Origin: Deltaproteobacteria bacterium
Lineage (GTDB): Bacteria > Desulfobacterota > Binatia > UTPRO1
Assembly: GCA_020852955.1 (NCBI GenBank)
Contig: JADYZW010000021.1
Location: forward strand, 1-64,000
Length of the DNA stretch: 64,000 nucleotides
Direction: 5' to 3'
This document shows, one piece after another, positions 9,583 to 20,195 of this stretch; position 1 is the first letter of the stretch; the number at the start of each line of letters is the position of its first letter. Under the pieces are notes generated by a model. It did no database searches and had not been told where the DNA came from. It saw only the letters and a list, made by a program, of their open reading frames with translations. The translations under genes were made by a program, and so were the position numbers.

Positions 9583-9694
9583 GCTGGCGCGGTGCGGCGC
9601 TCGCGGCGCGCGGCGCGCGGCGCGTGCCGCCGCCGCACCCGGACGGTGAGATTCCAGACCCGACCTTCGACGCGGGCGAGGCTCGGGGGTGCCC

Positions 9695-10264
9695 CTACGC
9701 CGCCGGGACGCGAGCGCGGAAGCGGAACGCGCCGCGGCCGCGACCGACGGCGGCGTCGACGAAGCCGGCGCGTGCGAGGCGGGTCGCGAAGCCCTCGGGG
9801 TCGACCGGCACCATGGTGTCGAAGAGGTGCGCCAGGCGGAACACGAGGCTCGGCGTGCTGTCGGAGCCCACGAACCACGCCCCCGGCCGGAGCACGCGTC
9901 GCACCTCCGCGAGCAGGCGGTCCTGCAGGTCCGCCGAGGGCACGTGGTGGAGCATCGTGCACGACACGGCGCCGGTGAAGACGGCGTCGGGAAACGGCAT
10001 CGCGGCGCCGTCTCCCTCGACGACCGTCACGTTGCCCCCGCGCGTGCGCCTCCGGAGGGCGGCGGCGAGCCGCGGGTCGAGCTCGAGCGCGGTGAGCGCC
10101 GGGATGCGCGCCTGCAGCAGATCGGTCGTGAGGCCGGGCCCGGGGCCGATCTCGAGCGCGCGCGCGCCGAGGTCCGCGTCGCCGAGGACCCACGGCAAGA
10201 TCTCGCGCTGCACGACGCGGCGCCAGTGGTCGGTGCGGCAGTACCAGCGATGGAAGCGATTCAT
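9695..10264 (-). CDS. Class I SAM-dependent methyltransferase
   Basis: A 189-residue soluble methyltransferase of the UbiE/Methyltransf_11 kind. SAM-binding motif I is LEIGPGPGLTTDLL (about residues 38-51); the acidic end of motif II is ALELDP; motif III/post-I includes VVEGDGAAMPFPDAVFTGAV and MLHHVPS. The substrate is unknown. It is convergent with rlmN, with about 110 GC-rich bases between them that contain short GCGCGG repeats but no gene. No partner gene suggests its pathway. Confidence 0.8.
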   Translation of the reverse strand: MNRFHRWYCRTDHWRRVVQREILPWVLGDADLGARALEIGPGPGLTTDLLQARIPALTALELDPRLAAALRRRTRGGNVTVVEGDGAAMPFPDAVFTGAVSCTMLHHVPSADLQDRLLAEVRRVLRPGAWFVGSDSTPSLVFRLAHLFDTMVPVDPEGFATRLARAGFVDAAVGRGRGAFRFRARVPAA

Positions 10265-10309
10265 GGGAGGGAGCGTAGCGCTCGCGCGGCGCGACGGTCT
10301 TGCTCTATC

Positions 10310-11326
10310 CTATCCCGTCCATGTCGCCGGAGCGACGGACGCCGCTGCGGCGCTCAGCGGGAGGGCCTCGGGCGCCGCGCTGCGCTCGCAGGCCGGACCC
10401 GTGTCCGGTCGAGCGTAGCCGAGCGTGCGCAGGCGCCGGAGGAGGGTGCTCCGTCCGATGCCGAGCCGGCGCGCGGCAAGGGTCTGGTTGCCTCCGCAGC
10501 GCTCCACCGCCGCCAGGAGGTAGGCGCGCTCCACCTGCGCCAGCGGCGTGATCCCGCGCGCGACGCGGCGGCGCGGCCGCCCGCCGATCTCGCTCCGGAT
10601 GCGGTCGGCCGAGAGCACGGGCTTGTGGGTGCGCTCGCAGGCGCGACCGAGGACCGACAGGAGCTCGTCGACGTTGACCGGCCAGTCGTAGGCCTGCAGC
10701 TGCGCCAGCGCGCCGTCCCCGAGGCGCTTGACCGGGAGGCCGGTGCGCTCGGCCCAGCGTTCGCAGGCGGCCGGCGCGATGAGCGCGATGTCCTCGCGGC
10801 GCTCGCGGAGCGGCGGCAGGCTCACCTGCAGCGTGCCGATGCGATCGAAGAGCCCGCGCTCGAAGCGTCCGAGGCGGACCTGTTCGGCGAGCGAGGCCGC
10901 CGAGCCCGCGAGGATGCGCACGGTCGGGGGCTCGGCCTCGGCGAGTGCCGCGGCGAGGCGCAGCTGGTGGCGGCGCGATAGCGATTCGATCCCGTCGAGA
11001 AAGACCGTGGCGAGCTGGGTCCGCGCCGCGAGGCTCAGGGGTCCGCACGCTCCGAACAGGCGCTCGTCGATGCGGAGGTCGCTCAGGCCTTCGAGGCTGA
11101 GCATGGAGAACGGCCGCGATCGGCGCGGGCCGACGCGATGGAGGGCGACGGCGCAGGCGTGTTTGCCCGTGCCGGTCTCGCCGCAGAGCAGGAGGTTCGT
11201 TTCGAGTCGCCCGAGCGTCGCGAGCGCCGCGCGCAGCGCGACCACCGCCGGGCTGTGTCCGAGCAGTGCGAGGTCGAGGTCGTCGGCATCGAAGGGGGGG
11301 CGATACGAGCAGGGCGCGTGGGTCAT
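10310..11326 (-). CDS. Sigma54-activator-like AAA+ regulator lacking the GAFTGA loop
   Basis: A 338-residue protein related to NtrC-type enhancer-binding proteins, with an AAA+ domain (about 20-260) and a Fis-type helix-turn-helix at about 275-310 (NQTLAARRLGIGRSTLLRRL). Walker A is intact (CGETGTGKH). The segment between LFGACGP and the Walker B-like TVFLDGIE is shortened, and the GAFTGA sigma54-contacting loop is absent; Walker B also has Gly where Glu is usual. No N-terminal receiver is present. It probably binds DNA but cannot act as a classical sigma54 activator. The start at 11326 (MTHAPCSYRP) is preferred; an in-frame start at 11509 would add a low-complexity N-terminus. A 14-bp palindrome lies upstream. 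Confidence 0.75.
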   Translation of the reverse strand: MTHAPCSYRPPFDADDLDLALLGHSPAVVALRAALATLGRLETNLLLCGETGTGKHACAVALHRVGPRRSRPFSMLSLEGLSDLRIDERLFGACGPLSLAARTQLATVFLDGIESLSRRHQLRLAAALAEAEPPTVRILAGSAASLAEQVRLGRFERGLFDRIGTLQVSLPPLRERREDIALIAPAACERWAERTGLPVKRLGDGALAQLQAYDWPVNVDELLSVLGRACERTHKPVLSADRIRSEIGGRPRRRVARGITPLAQVERAYLLAAVERCGGNQTLAARRLGIGRSTLLRRLRTLGYARPDTGPACERSAAPEALPLSAAAASVAPATWTG

Positions 11327-11441
11327 GGTCCGATCGAAAAGCAAGGGTCGCGCCAGGCTCGTCGGCCGTCGGAAATCGCGGGAGCGTGGCGCCCCGAGCG
11401 CGCGCACCGTCCGCTCCACAGGACGGTCGCGGCGTGTGGAT

Positions 11442-11455
11442 TCCACTGCAGTGGA
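11442..11455. promoter_or_regulatory. 14-bp perfect palindrome upstream of the AAA+ regulator
   Basis: TCCACTGCAGTGGA is a perfect 14-base palindrome in the 231-base gap between gatB and the AAA+ regulator, 116 bases before the preferred start. It lies upstream of the Fis-type DNA-binding protein, so an autoregulatory operator is possible. Confidence 0.4.
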
Positions 11456-11557
11456 CACCGTGCCGCCGTTCGCGGGCATCCGAGGCCGTGCGAGCCGCGT
11501 CATCTGCAAACCGTCGGCCGGGATCGCGAGGTCGCGCGTCGCCTCGACCTCGCGCGC

Positions 11558-13015
11558 CTACCCGGCGAGCTTCCGCTTCAGGAGGTCGTTCACCAGGCCG
11601 GGGTTCGCCTTGCCCCCGGTCGCTTTCATGACCTGGCCCACGAAGAAGCCGAAGAGCTTGTCCTTGCCGCCGCGGTACTCCTCGACCTTGGTGGCGTTGG
11701 CGGCCAGGACCCGGTCGATCGCCGCGACGATCGGTCCTTCGTCGGAGACCTGCACGAGGCCCCGGCGCTCGACGATCTCGGCCGGCGCGTCGCCGGACCC
11801 GAGCATGTCCTCGAAGACGGTCTTCGCGATCTTGCCGCTGATGGTGCCGCCGTCGATGAGCGCGATGAGGGCGCCGAGGTGCGCGGCGGTGACGGGCCAG
11901 CGCGTGATCGTCGGCGCGTCGTCGAGCCTCTGCTCGCGCACGAGCCGCAGGATGTCCCCCATGACCCAGTTGCTGGCCGCCTTGGCGTTCGGGTGCGCGG
12001 CGACGACCGCCTCGAAGTAGTCGGCGAGGTCGCGGCGCGCGGTCAGCACCTCGGCGTCGTAGTCCGGCAGGCCGAGCGCCGAGACGAAGCGCGCGCGGCG
12101 CGCGTCGGGGAGCTCGGGCAGCGTGCGGCGCACGTCCTCGACGAACGACGCGGGCAGTGCGAGCGGCGGCAGGTCGGGGTCGGGGAAGTAGCGGTAGTCG
12201 TGCGCCGACTCCTTGCTGCGCATCGGCCGCGTCTCCTCGCGGTCGGGATCCCAAAGGCGCGTCTCCTGGACGAGCGTTCCCCCCTCCTCGAGGACTCGCA
12301 CCTGGCGCTCGAGCTCGTAGGCGATCGCGCGCTCGACGGCCCGGAACGAGTTCATGTTCTTGATCTCGACCTTGGTGCCGAGCGCCGTCGCACCGCGCGG
12401 GCGGACCGAGCAGTTGGCGTCGCAGCGGAAGCTCCCTTCCTCCATGTTGCCGTCGCAGATCTGGAGGTACTGGAGGATCGAGCGGAGCGTGCGGAGATAG
12501 GCGCCGGCCTCCGCGGGCCAGGTCAGGTCTGGCTCGCTCACGATCTCGAGGAGCGGTACGCCGGAGCGGTTGAAGTCGACGAGGCTGCCGCCGCCGTGCG
12601 CGTCGTGGATGTTCTTGCCGGTGTCCTCCTCCATGTGGATGCGGGTGAGGCGGACGCGCTTGGCGCCGCCCTCGAGCGGGACGTCGATCCACCCCGCCTC
12701 GCAGATCGGCAGCTCGTACTGGCTGATCTGGTAGCCCTTGCAGAGGTCCGGGTAGAAGTAGTTCTTGCGCGCCCAGCGGCTCACCGGCGCGATCCGGCAA
12801 TGGGTCGCGAGGCCGGCGCGCACCGCGAACTCGACGACGCGGCGGTTCAGGACCGGCAGCATCCCCGGCATGCCGAGGCAGACGGAGCAGGTGTGCTGGT
12901 TCGGCGGCGCGCCGAAGGCGGCCGAGCAGCCGCAGAAGATCTTCGACGCGGTGAGGAGCTCGGCGTGCACCTCGAGCCCGATGACGCTCTCGTAGGCCCC
13001 GAGGCGGAGGCTCAT
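11558..13015 (-). CDS. gatB: Asp-tRNA(Asn)/Glu-tRNA(Gln) amidotransferase subunit B
   Basis: Subunit B of the GatCAB amidotransferase, 485 residues, the usual length. It binds misacylated Glu-tRNA(Gln) and/or Asp-tRNA(Asn), and with GatA and GatC converts it to the correct amide form. Visible signatures are the N-terminal [15 protein letters not shown], the zinc-site cysteines in FCGCS and CSVCLGMPG, the [18 protein letters not shown] motif, and the C-terminal YqeY-like tail ([15 protein letters not shown]). It is the last gene of the gatC-gatA-gatB operon; its ATG overlaps the gatA stop (ATGA). Confidence 0.96.
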   Translation of the reverse strand: MSLRLGAYESVIGLEVHAELLTASKIFCGCSAAFGAPPNQHTCSVCLGMPGMLPVLNRRVVEFAVRAGLATHCRIAPVSRWARKNYFYPDLCKGYQISQYELPICEAGWIDVPLEGGAKRVRLTRIHMEEDTGKNIHDAHGGGSLVDFNRSGVPLLEIVSEPDLTWPAEAGAYLRTLRSILQYLQICDGNMEEGSFRCDANCSVRPRGATALGTKVEIKNMNSFRAVERAIAYELERQVRVLEEGGTLVQETRLWDPDREETRPMRSKESAHDYRYFPDPDLPPLALPASFVEDVRRTLPELPDARRARFVSALGLPDYDAEVLTARRDLADYFEAVVAAHPNAKAASNWVMGDILRLVREQRLDDAPTITRWPVTAAHLGALIALIDGGTISGKIAKTVFEDMLGSGDAPAEIVERRGLVQVSDEGPIVAAIDRVLAANATKVEEYRGGKDKLFGFFVGQVMKATGGKANPGLVNDLLKRKLAG

Positions 13016-14502
13016 GGCGGCGCCTCGCGTCCGGCGACGTCCGGGGGGCGGAGCGCGTGCCAGTCGGTCGCCGCCTCGAAGGCGCGCGCCGCGCGCAGCA
13101 CGATCTCCTCGCCGAAGGGCGGGCCGACGATCTGGAGCCCGATCGGCAGGCCGGAGGCGTCGCGGCCGCAGGGCGCCACGATCGCGGGCAGACCGGCCAG
13201 GTTGACGCCGATCGTGAGCACGTCCGAGAGGTACATCGCGAGCGGGTCGGTGGCCTTCTCGCCGATGCGGAAGGCGGTGGTGGGCGCCACCGGCGTCACG
13301 ATCACGTCGGCGTCGGCGAAGACGCGCTCGAAGTCGCGCCGGATGAGCGTCCGGACCTTCTGCGCCTTCAGGTAATAGGCGTCGTAGTACCCCGAGGAGA
13401 GCACGTAGGTCCCGAGCATGATCCGGCGCTTCACCTCGCGGCCGAAGCCGGCCTCGCGGGTGTCGCGATAGAGGTCGAGGAGGCTCGCGGCGCTCGGCGC
13501 GCGCAGGCCGTAGCGGATGCCGTCGTAGCGGGCCAGGTTCGAACTCGCCTCGGCGGGAGCCAGGACGTAGTAGCACGCGACCCCATACTCGGTGTGCGGC
13601 AGGGACGCCTCGTGGAGCACGGCGCCGGCGTCGCGCAGTACGTCGGCGGCGGCGCGCACCGCGCGCTCGACCTCGGGCTGCAGACCCGCGCCGAAGTATT
13701 CGCGCGGCAGCGCGACGCGGAGGCTGTGCGCGCCCGCGACGCCGCCCGCGATCGCGGCCGCGTAGTCGGGAACGGGACGATCCACCGACGTCGAGTCGCG
13801 CGGGTCGTGCCCCGCAAGCACGCCGAGGAGGAGCGCCGCGTCGGTGACGTCGCGCGCCAGGGGTCCGACCTGGTCGAGCGACGACGCGTAGGCGATCACG
13901 CCGAAGCGGCTCACGCGTCCGTAGGTCGGCTTCAGGCCGACGATCCCCGTATAGGCCGCGGGGAGCCGGATCGAGCCGCCGGTGTCGGTGCCGAGGGCGG
14001 CGAGCGCCTGGCCCGCGGCGACGGACGCGGCCGAGCCTCCCGACGAGCCGCCGGGGACGCGCGCGAGATCCCAAGGGTTGCGGGTGACCCCGTAGGCCGA
14101 GTTCTCGTTCGACGAGCCCATCGCGAACTCGTCGCAGTTCACCTTGCCGACGATGACCGCCCCGGCGTCCTTCAGGCGGCTGGTGACGGTCGCGTCATAG
14201 GACGGCACGAAGCCGTCGAGGATCTTCGAGGCGGCGGTCGTGCGGACGCCCTTGGTCGCTATGACGTCCTTGATCGCGATCGGGATCCCGGTGAGGGGGC
14301 CGACGCCGACCCCGCGCTTCAACGCGGCGTCGGCGGCCGCGGCGGCCGCGAGCGCCGCATCGGCGGTCACGGTGAGGAAGGCGTTCAGCGCGAGGTCGGT
14401 CGCCGCGATGCGATCGAGCGCGGCCCGGGTGAGATCGACGGCGGAGAGCTCGCCGCGCCGCAGCCGTTTGGCCGCGGTCGCGATGGTGAGGTCGTTCAGC
14501 AT
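13012..14502 (-). CDS. gatA: Asp-tRNA(Asn)/Glu-tRNA(Gln) amidotransferase subunit A
   Basis: Amidase-signature subunit of GatCAB, 496 residues. It hydrolyses glutamine and channels ammonia to GatB. The Ser-cisSer-Lys triad is recognisable: Lys in PIAIKDVI (about residue 78) and the serines in [17 protein letters not shown] (about 148-165), followed by [12 protein letters not shown]. Its position between gatC (22-base gap) and gatB (four-base overlap) is the standard operon order. Confidence 0.96.
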   Translation of the reverse strand: MLNDLTIATAAKRLRRGELSAVDLTRAALDRIAATDLALNAFLTVTADAALAAAAAADAALKRGVGVGPLTGIPIAIKDVIATKGVRTTAASKILDGFVPSYDATVTSRLKDAGAVIVGKVNCDEFAMGSSNENSAYGVTRNPWDLARVPGGSSGGSAASVAAGQALAALGTDTGGSIRLPAAYTGIVGLKPTYGRVSRFGVIAYASSLDQVGPLARDVTDAALLLGVLAGHDPRDSTSVDRPVPDYAAAIAGGVAGAHSLRVALPREYFGAGLQPEVERAVRAAADVLRDAGAVLHEASLPHTEYGVACYYVLAPAEASSNLARYDGIRYGLRAPSAASLLDLYRDTREAGFGREVKRRIMLGTYVLSSGYYDAYYLKAQKVRTLIRRDFERVFADADVIVTPVAPTTAFRIGEKATDPLAMYLSDVLTIGVNLAGLPAIVAPCGRDASGLPIGLQIVGPPFGEEIVLRAARAFEAATDWHALRPPDVAGREAPP

Positions 14503-14524
14503 CGTGCGAGACGTCGATCGGCGG

Positions 14525-14812
14525 TCAATCGATGATCTTGGGAACCAGGAACAGGTCGTCGTCGCGGGCCGGAGCGTTGGCGAGGAGCGCGGCGGTGTCG
14601 GGGGCGTTGGTCACGACGTCGTCGCGCCAGGGCGTCTCGACCGCCGCGACGTGCGCGGTCGGCTCGACGTCCGTTGTGTCGAGCCGGCTCAGGGTGTCCA
14701 TGTGCGCGAGGATCTGGTCGAGCGTGGCGGCGAGCTCCCGCTCCTCCTCGGGCGTAAGCGCGAGGCGGGCGAGGAGCGCGACGTGGCGGATCCGGTCGAC
14801 GGAGAGCTTCAC
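14525..14812 (-). CDS. gatC: Asp-tRNA(Asn)/Glu-tRNA(Gln) amidotransferase subunit C
   Basis: Small stabilising subunit of GatCAB, 95 residues from a GTG at 14812 ([19 protein letters not shown]). The family core [14 protein letters not shown], then [22 protein letters not shown] and the C-terminal [14 protein letters not shown] are all present. It lies 53 bases after the OtsA-OtsB gene, so gatCAB may be read partly from the trehalose operon promoter. Confidence 0.95.
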   Translation of the reverse strand: MKLSVDRIRHVALLARLALTPEEERELAATLDQILAHMDTLSRLDTTDVEPTAHVAAVETPWRDDVVTNAPDTAALLANAPARDDDLFLVPKIID

Positions 14813-14865
14813 CGGTGCGGACTGTAGCAAGGCGGGTTCGTTCCCGCCATCGTGGCTGCGCCGCG

Positions 14866-17058
14866 CTACCAGCGCAGGAGGCCGCGCAGGAACGCGCGCG
14901 CCTCGGTCGGACCGGGGAGGACGTAGGACGCGCCGGTCCCGTGGTCGCCGATCTGGATGGCGATGTCCTCGGGGCCGAGCGCGCGGAACATGTCGCCGTC
15001 GGTGTGGTCGTCGCCGAGCGCGCAGAGGAGCGTTCCGGGCGGCGCGGCGGCGCGGATCGCCGCCACCACGCTCCCCTTGGTGGAGCCGTGCGGGCGGATC
15101 TCGAGCACGCGGTCGCCCGGAACGATCTGCACCGGCAGGTTGCTCAGGCGCTCGGTGAGATGCGCGTGCAGTTCGCGGGCCTGGCGCAGGCCGAGCTCGC
15201 GATCGCACGCGCGGTAGTGCCAGGCGAGGGACGCCTCCTTCTCCTCGACGAGGGATCCGGGCGTGCGCGCGGTGAAGTCCTCGAGGATGGGCGCGACCGC
15301 GGCGCGCCACGTCATGTCGACGGTGGGGCCGCCGGTCCACGCGGGTGCGCCCGCGGAGCCGGTTCCGGAGGCGGCCGGCGGGCGCGACCAGAGGCCGTGC
15401 TCGGCGTGCAGGCCGATCGGCAGCGCTCCGAACCAGCGCGCGAGGTTCTCGCGGCCGCGGCCGCTCACCAGGTGCACCTCCCGGCCGGGATGCGCGGCGA
15501 GGTCGGCGAGCAGCGCCACGAGATCGGCGTCCGGGCCGGCGAGGTCGGGCGCGGCGGCGAACGGCACCAGGGTGCCGTCGTAGTCGAGCAGCAGGCGCGT
15601 CGAGGCGGCGGCGCACAGACGATCGGTGAGCCCGTCGAGCACGTACCAGGGCGTGGGGGCGCGGCGGCTCGGCGGCCGCACCGCGTCCTCCGTCAGGACG
15701 GAGAGGAAGCCCGTCGCCCAGCGCTCGGCGTCGTAGGCGAGGACGCGCGCCCGGAGCGCGCGCATGCGCGCGCGGCGCTCGAGCGCCGGCATCGTGAGCG
15801 CCCGGTGGTAGGCGGTGGCCGCGGCCTCCACGTCGAAGGGGTTCACCAGGATGGCGTCGGAGAGCTCGGACGCGGCGCCGGCGAACTCCGAAAGCACCAG
15901 GACGCCGTCCTCGTCGATGCGCGCGGCGCAGAACTCCTTGGCGACGAGGTTCATGCCGTCGCGCAGCGGCGTCACCAGCATCACGTCGGCCGCGCGGTAG
16001 AGGGCGAGGAGCTCCTCGTGCGAGACGCCCCGGTACATCCAGTGCACCGGCACCCAGCTCGGCGTCGCGAAGGCGCCGTGGATGCGGCCGATGAGCGCGT
16101 CGGCCTGCTCGCGAAAGCTCTGGTAGGCCTGCACGTCCTCGCGCGACGGCACCGCCACCTGCACGAGGCGGACCGCCTCGCGGAGCTCCGGGTGGCGCTC
16201 GAGCAGCCGCTCGAAGGCGAGGAGCCGGCGCGGGATGCCCTTGGTGTAGTCGAGCCGGTCGAGGCCGAGGAGGATGCGGACGCCGTCGGCGCGCCACGTC
16301 CGCGCGAGGTCCTCGACCTCGGGCCGGGCGGCGTCGTCGGCATAGGCCGCCGCGTCGACGCCCATCGGAAACGCGCCGAGCCGCACCTCGCGCCCGCGCC
16401 ACACCAGACGGTCGACGTCGCTCGGCGCGCCGAGCACGCGCAGCACCGAGGTCGCGAAGTGCCGCAGGTAGGCCGCGGTGTGGAAGCCGACCAGATCGGC
16501 CCCGAGGAGCCCCTCGAGGAGCCGCTCGCGATGGGGCAGGGTCCGGAATACCTCCGACGACGGGAAGGGCACGTGGAGGAAGAAGCCGATCCGCGCGTCC
16601 GGCAGGCGGCGGCGGAGCAACGCGGGCACGAGCATCAGCTGGTAGTCGTGCACCCAGACGACGTCGCCCGCGCGCCAGTGCGCCGCGACCACGTCCGCGA
16701 AGCGCTCGTTCACCGCCGTGTAGGCGTCGAACCCGGGGATCTCGAGGGGCATGCGGTCGAGCAGGTAGTGGACGAGCGGCCAGACGACGCCGTTCGCGAA
16801 CCCGTCGTAGTAGCGGCGGAGCTCGTCGGCGCCGATCGGGACGGAGACGAGGCGGCGCGACGCGAGCTCCGCGGCAAGGGCCGTGTCGAGGGGATCGGTC
16901 GTGCCCGGCCAGCCGATCCAGAGCGAGTCGCCGCGGCCGTGCACCGAGGCGAGTCCCGAGGCGAGGCCGCCCGGGCTCGCCTCGAGCGCGGCGCGCCCCG
17001 CCTCGTCGGCGGTGATCGCGACGGGCAGGCGATTGGCGACGATGAGGATGCGGGTCAT
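14866..17058 (-). CDS. Bifunctional trehalose-6-phosphate synthase/phosphatase (OtsA-OtsB fusion)
   Basis: A 730-residue fusion. The N-terminal GT20 domain (about 1-465) makes trehalose-6-phosphate from UDP- or GDP-glucose and glucose-6-phosphate; it contains [32 protein letters not shown] and [13 protein letters not shown]. The C-terminal HAD phosphatase (about 490-730) removes the phosphate; its motif I is [11 protein letters not shown] and motif IV is [12 protein letters not shown]. The product is trehalose, an osmoprotectant. Bacteria often carry otsA and otsB separately, so the fusion is eukaryote-like in architecture but is also seen in several bacterial lineages. It starts six bases after the GH15 gene, clearly the same operon. 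Confidence 0.93.
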   Translation of the reverse strand: MTRILIVANRLPVAITADEAGRAALEASPGGLASGLASVHGRGDSLWIGWPGTTDPLDTALAAELASRRLVSVPIGADELRRYYDGFANGVVWPLVHYLLDRMPLEIPGFDAYTAVNERFADVVAAHWRAGDVVWVHDYQLMLVPALLRRRLPDARIGFFLHVPFPSSEVFRTLPHRERLLEGLLGADLVGFHTAAYLRHFATSVLRVLGAPSDVDRLVWRGREVRLGAFPMGVDAAAYADDAARPEVEDLARTWRADGVRILLGLDRLDYTKGIPRRLLAFERLLERHPELREAVRLVQVAVPSREDVQAYQSFREQADALIGRIHGAFATPSWVPVHWMYRGVSHEELLALYRAADVMLVTPLRDGMNLVAKEFCAARIDEDGVLVLSEFAGAASELSDAILVNPFDVEAAATAYHRALTMPALERRARMRALRARVLAYDAERWATGFLSVLTEDAVRPPSRRAPTPWYVLDGLTDRLCAAASTRLLLDYDGTLVPFAAAPDLAGPDADLVALLADLAAHPGREVHLVSGRGRENLARWFGALPIGLHAEHGLWSRPPAASGTGSAGAPAWTGGPTVDMTWRAAVAPILEDFTARTPGSLVEEKEASLAWHYRACDRELGLRQARELHAHLTERLSNLPVQIVPGDRVLEIRPHGSTKGSVVAAIRAAAPPGTLLCALGDDHTDGDMFRALGPEDIAIQIGDHGTGASYVLPGPTEARAFLRGLLRW

Positions 17059-17064
17059 GGCCGC

Positions 17065-18924
17065 TCACGCCCAGGCGCGGACGCGGCCTTCGCGCGCCTC
17101 GAGGAGCTCGCCGATCGTCGTCGCGGCGTGGATCAGCCCGACGTGGGTGTAGGCCTGCGGGAAGTTGCCGAGGAGGCGCCCGGTCGCGGGGTCGATGTCC
17201 TCGGAAAAGAGGCCGACCGGATTGCGGTGGCCGATCAGGTGCTCGAACACCTCCCGGGCCTCGTCGAGGCGGCCCATGAGCGCCAGGGCTTCGGCCCACC
17301 AGAACGAGCAGATCGTGAACGCGCTCGTCGTCTCGCCGAAGTCGTCGAGGTTGCAGTAGCGCTGCATGAAGCCGCCGGCGGTCAGGCGCTCGGCATACGC
17401 GTCGACCGTGGAGACGAAGCGCGGATCGCGGGCGTCGATGATGCCGATCGTCGGCAGGAGCAGGTTCGACGCGTCGGGGTGCTCGCCGTCGAGCGCCTGC
17501 GTGAAGTAGCCGAGACGCGGGTCGTAGCCGCGGGTCAGGATGACGTCGCGCTCGCTCGCGGCGATGCGCTCCCAGCGCTCCGCGTCCGCGTGGCGGCCGA
17601 AGCGGCGGGCGATCTTGGCTCCACGCTGGATCGCCGCCCAGCACATCGCGCGCGAGAACGTGTACGGCCGCAGCATCGTGCGGAACTCCCAGATGCCCGT
17701 GTCGTGCCGCGGCGCCAGCTCGATGGCGCGCTCCACCAGGCGGGCGATCAGCGGGAAGTAGTGCTGCGGCTCGTCGTGGACGATCCGCGGGTCGCCGAGG
17801 AAGGTGTCGAGGCAGAGGACGATCTCGCCCATGAGATCGTGCTGGCGCTGCGCGAAGGCGGCATTGCCGCGCCGCACCCAGCCGTTGCCGCCGAAGCCGG
17901 CGAGGTGCGGCAGCGGCTCCTCGGTGAGGTCGCGCTCGCCGCCGATGCCGTATACCGGCTGCAGCGGCTCGTCGCCGATCGTGTCCCGCAGGTAGCGGAT
18001 GAACCGCTCGCCTTCGGCGAGGTGCCCGAGCCGGCGCAGCGCTTCCACGACGAAGGCCGCGTCGCGGAGCCAGCAATAGCGGTAGTCCCAGGTGCGCGGC
18101 GTGCCCATCGCTTCGGGGATGCTGGTCGTCGCGGCGGCGATGATCGCCCCGGTGTCGTGGTAGGCGTGGAGTTTGAGGCACAGGGCCGAGCGCAGCACGT
18201 GCGTCGGCGCGTAGGTCGGGAGCGCGCAGGTCTTCGCCCACGCGCGCCAGCCCGCGATCGTCATGGCGCGCGCGTGCTCGACGAGCGCGAGGGTCGGCGG
18301 CTCCTCGCGCGGCCCCCAGGTCAGGGTGAAGAAGATCGGATGGTCGAGGACGAAATCGGTGCGGCTCAGGAGGTAGGACAGCGGCAGGTTGGTGGCGAGG
18401 CAGAGCGGGTGTGCGAGTCCCCGCACTTCGAGGCCGTGCGCGGTCTCGTGCAGCTCGCCGGACGCGCGCGCGTAGTCGGGCCGCGGGTCGAAGTCGACGC
18501 GCAGGCGCGGCAGGCCGCGGAGCGGCCGGACGATCCGGACGATCTCGATCGGCACCTCGACGTCGAGCCCGCGCGGGATGCGGGGCGCGAAATCGACGAC
18601 CTCCCAGGCCGCGTCGGCGTCTTCGAAGAGCAGTCGGACGACGTTCGTGTTCGGCACGTAGTCGAGGCGGCCGGCCCGCTCGCCGTCACGCGGCAGGATC
18701 CGGAAGCACCCGCCGCGCGCGGCGTCGAGGAGCCGCCCGAAGACCGAGCCCGAGTCGAAGCGGGGCAGGCAGAGCCACTCGATCGCGCTCGTCGGCGAGA
18801 CGAGCGCGAGTACGCGCCCGTTGCCGTAGACCGCGTGGTCGAGGCGGGGGACGGGCGCCCTCGCCTCCGCCCCCGCTCCCGCGGCCGCGCGGGTGGCGTC
18901 GGTCAGAAGGCCACCCGCTCGCAC
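17065..18924 (-). CDS. GH15 family glucoamylase/trehalase
   Basis: A 619-residue cytoplasmic glycoside hydrolase of family 15. The N-terminal beta-sandwich domain (about 25-250) begins DHAVYGNGRVLALVSP. The (alpha/alpha)6 barrel contains RTWDYRYCWLRDAAF, the general-acid region TGIWEFRT, and the second Glu in LDDFGETTSAFTICSFWW. Bacterial members of this shape cleave alpha-glucosides; several actinobacterial ones are trehalases. Next to the OtsA-OtsB gene, a trehalose-recycling or glycogen-trimming role is plausible. The GTG start at 18924 overlaps the upstream gene by 22 bases. Confidence 0.88.
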   Translation of the reverse strand: MRAGGLLTDATRAAAGAGAEARAPVPRLDHAVYGNGRVLALVSPTSAIEWLCLPRFDSGSVFGRLLDAARGGCFRILPRDGERAGRLDYVPNTNVVRLLFEDADAAWEVVDFAPRIPRGLDVEVPIEIVRIVRPLRGLPRLRVDFDPRPDYARASGELHETAHGLEVRGLAHPLCLATNLPLSYLLSRTDFVLDHPIFFTLTWGPREEPPTLALVEHARAMTIAGWRAWAKTCALPTYAPTHVLRSALCLKLHAYHDTGAIIAAATTSIPEAMGTPRTWDYRYCWLRDAAFVVEALRRLGHLAEGERFIRYLRDTIGDEPLQPVYGIGGERDLTEEPLPHLAGFGGNGWVRRGNAAFAQRQHDLMGEIVLCLDTFLGDPRIVHDEPQHYFPLIARLVERAIELAPRHDTGIWEFRTMLRPYTFSRAMCWAAIQRGAKIARRFGRHADAERWERIAASERDVILTRGYDPRLGYFTQALDGEHPDASNLLLPTIGIIDARDPRFVSTVDAYAERLTAGGFMQRYCNLDDFGETTSAFTICSFWWAEALALMGRLDEAREVFEHLIGHRNPVGLFSEDIDPATGRLLGNFPQAYTHVGLIHAATTIGELLEAREGRVRAWA

Positions 18925-19598
18925 TCGCTCACGATCAGCTCCTTCACGTCGGTCGTCGTCTCGTAGAGCGTGAGGTGGTCGCGGCTCGGCGAGTACTCGA
19001 GGTCGAGGTAGCTGCCGTCGGCGAGCGGCGCGATGCGGCAGGCCTCGTCGACGGCGTCGTACGCGAACGTCGAGGTGGCGCTGTTGCGGGCGGTGCCGTT
19101 CGCGAAGATGCCGAACGTGAACGCGCCGGCGCTGCCGCCGCAGTTCCAGTAGTCGCCGGCGGCGGCGGAGCTCGATCCGTTGAGCGCCCCCGTGAGGTCG
19201 CAGGTTTCGGTCGCCGGGATGAAGAAGCTGAGCGGCAGCGTGACGTCGTCATTGATCAGGGACCAGTCGGCCGACGCGAATCCGCCGAGGCCGGCGTCCG
19301 CGCCGAAGCAACGGTAGCGGAGGTCGAGCTCGCCCGCGTCGGCGTCGAAGCGGTCGCCGGTCTTCTCGCACCAGACGAAGGCAGGAGCGCCGCCGTCGCT
19401 GAAGAAGACGTTTCCGGTCGCCGAGAAGTCGGCCAGGTCGAGCGAGATCGCCCAGCGCTCGTTCCCGACGTCCTTGTTCACGAGCAGATGGTTCGCGTCG
19501 GGCGTCCATTGGACCCCGGTCGGGGCGGCCAGACCCGGTGCGGGGAGAGCGGCGAGCGACACGGCGAGTGCGGCGACGATGGCGAGACGTGGGTGCAT
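18903..19598 (-). CDS. Secreted hypothetical protein
   Basis: A 231-residue exported protein of unknown function. A clear signal peptide (about residues 1-25, ending GLAAP) follows a strong purine-rich ribosome binding site, GGAGGAGG, just upstream of the ATG. The mature part is Asp/Ala/Gly-rich and predicted beta-rich, with six cysteines (for example FVWCEK, RYRCFG, TCDLTG, WNCGGS), which suggests disulfides. It resembles no family I recognise. It is the first gene of the operon leading into GH15 and OtsA-OtsB, so it may share a stress or envelope role. Confidence 0.7.
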   Translation of the reverse strand: MHPRLAIVAALAVSLAALPAPGLAAPTGVQWTPDANHLLVNKDVGNERWAISLDLADFSATGNVFFSDGGAPAFVWCEKTGDRFDADAGELDLRYRCFGADAGLGGFASADWSLINDDVTLPLSFFIPATETCDLTGALNGSSSAAAGDYWNCGGSAGAFTFGIFANGTARNSATSTFAYDAVDEACRIAPLADGSYLDLEYSPSRDHLTLYETTTDVKELIVSECERVAF

Positions 19599-19753
19599 GG
19601 ATTCCTCCTCCGTGGGGCGCCCTCAAGGCGCTTCGAGTCGAAAAGTTGCAAGCCCGTCCGTCGAGAGCAAGGGGAGGGCCGCGGCGGGCGCCCGGGGTCC
19701 CAGCGGATACTCGTCGCCGTGCGCGCCGCCGCGGCCGCGGGTAGGGTCGCGCC

Positions 19754-20119
19754 GTGACGCGGGATCGGCAACGCTGCGGACGGGACGGCGAGGGCCGGGC
19801 GGCGGCGTTCCTCGCCGCCCGCGGGTTCACGATCGTGGCCCGCAACGTCCGCGCGCCTACCGGGGAGATCGACCTCGTCGCGCTCGACGGCGAGACGCTC
19901 GTCTTCTGCGAGATCCGCACCCGGCGCTCGCGCGGGCAGGGCGGCGCGCTCGAGTCGGTCACGCCGGCGAAGCAGCGCCGGGTGGTGCGGGTCGCGGAAT
20001 GGTTCCTCGCCGCGCGTCCGGCGCTGCGCGACCGGCCGATCCGCTTCGACGTGGTCGCGATCGACGTTCGCGGCGGCGCGGCCGCGATCGTGCACGTGCC
20101 CAACGCCTTCGGCGGATGA
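19754..20119 (+). CDS. yraN: YraN/UPF0102 endonuclease-fold protein
   Basis: A 121-residue member of UPF0102, with a restriction-endonuclease-like fold. Conserved residues are visible: [16 protein letters not shown] at the N-terminus, then [19 protein letters not shown] (the Glu-x-Asp and Glu-x-Arg catalytic-type motif, with Glu-Ile-Arg where Glu-Val-Lys is usual), and [18 protein letters not shown]. The start is GTG. Homologues are linked to DNA processing, but the role is not established. The gene precedes serS by 76 bases. Confidence 0.88.
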   Translation: MTRDRQRCGRDGEGRAAAFLAARGFTIVARNVRAPTGEIDLVALDGETLVFCEIRTRRSRGQGGALESVTPAKQRRVVRVAEWFLAARPALRDRPIRFDVVAIDVRGGAAAIVHVPNAFGG

Positions 20120-20195
20120 ACGCCGCGCGCCGCGCCAGAGCGCGTGCGGCGGCCGCGTCGTTGCGGGTGCCGGAGGCCGGTGCTACGACGCGCCG

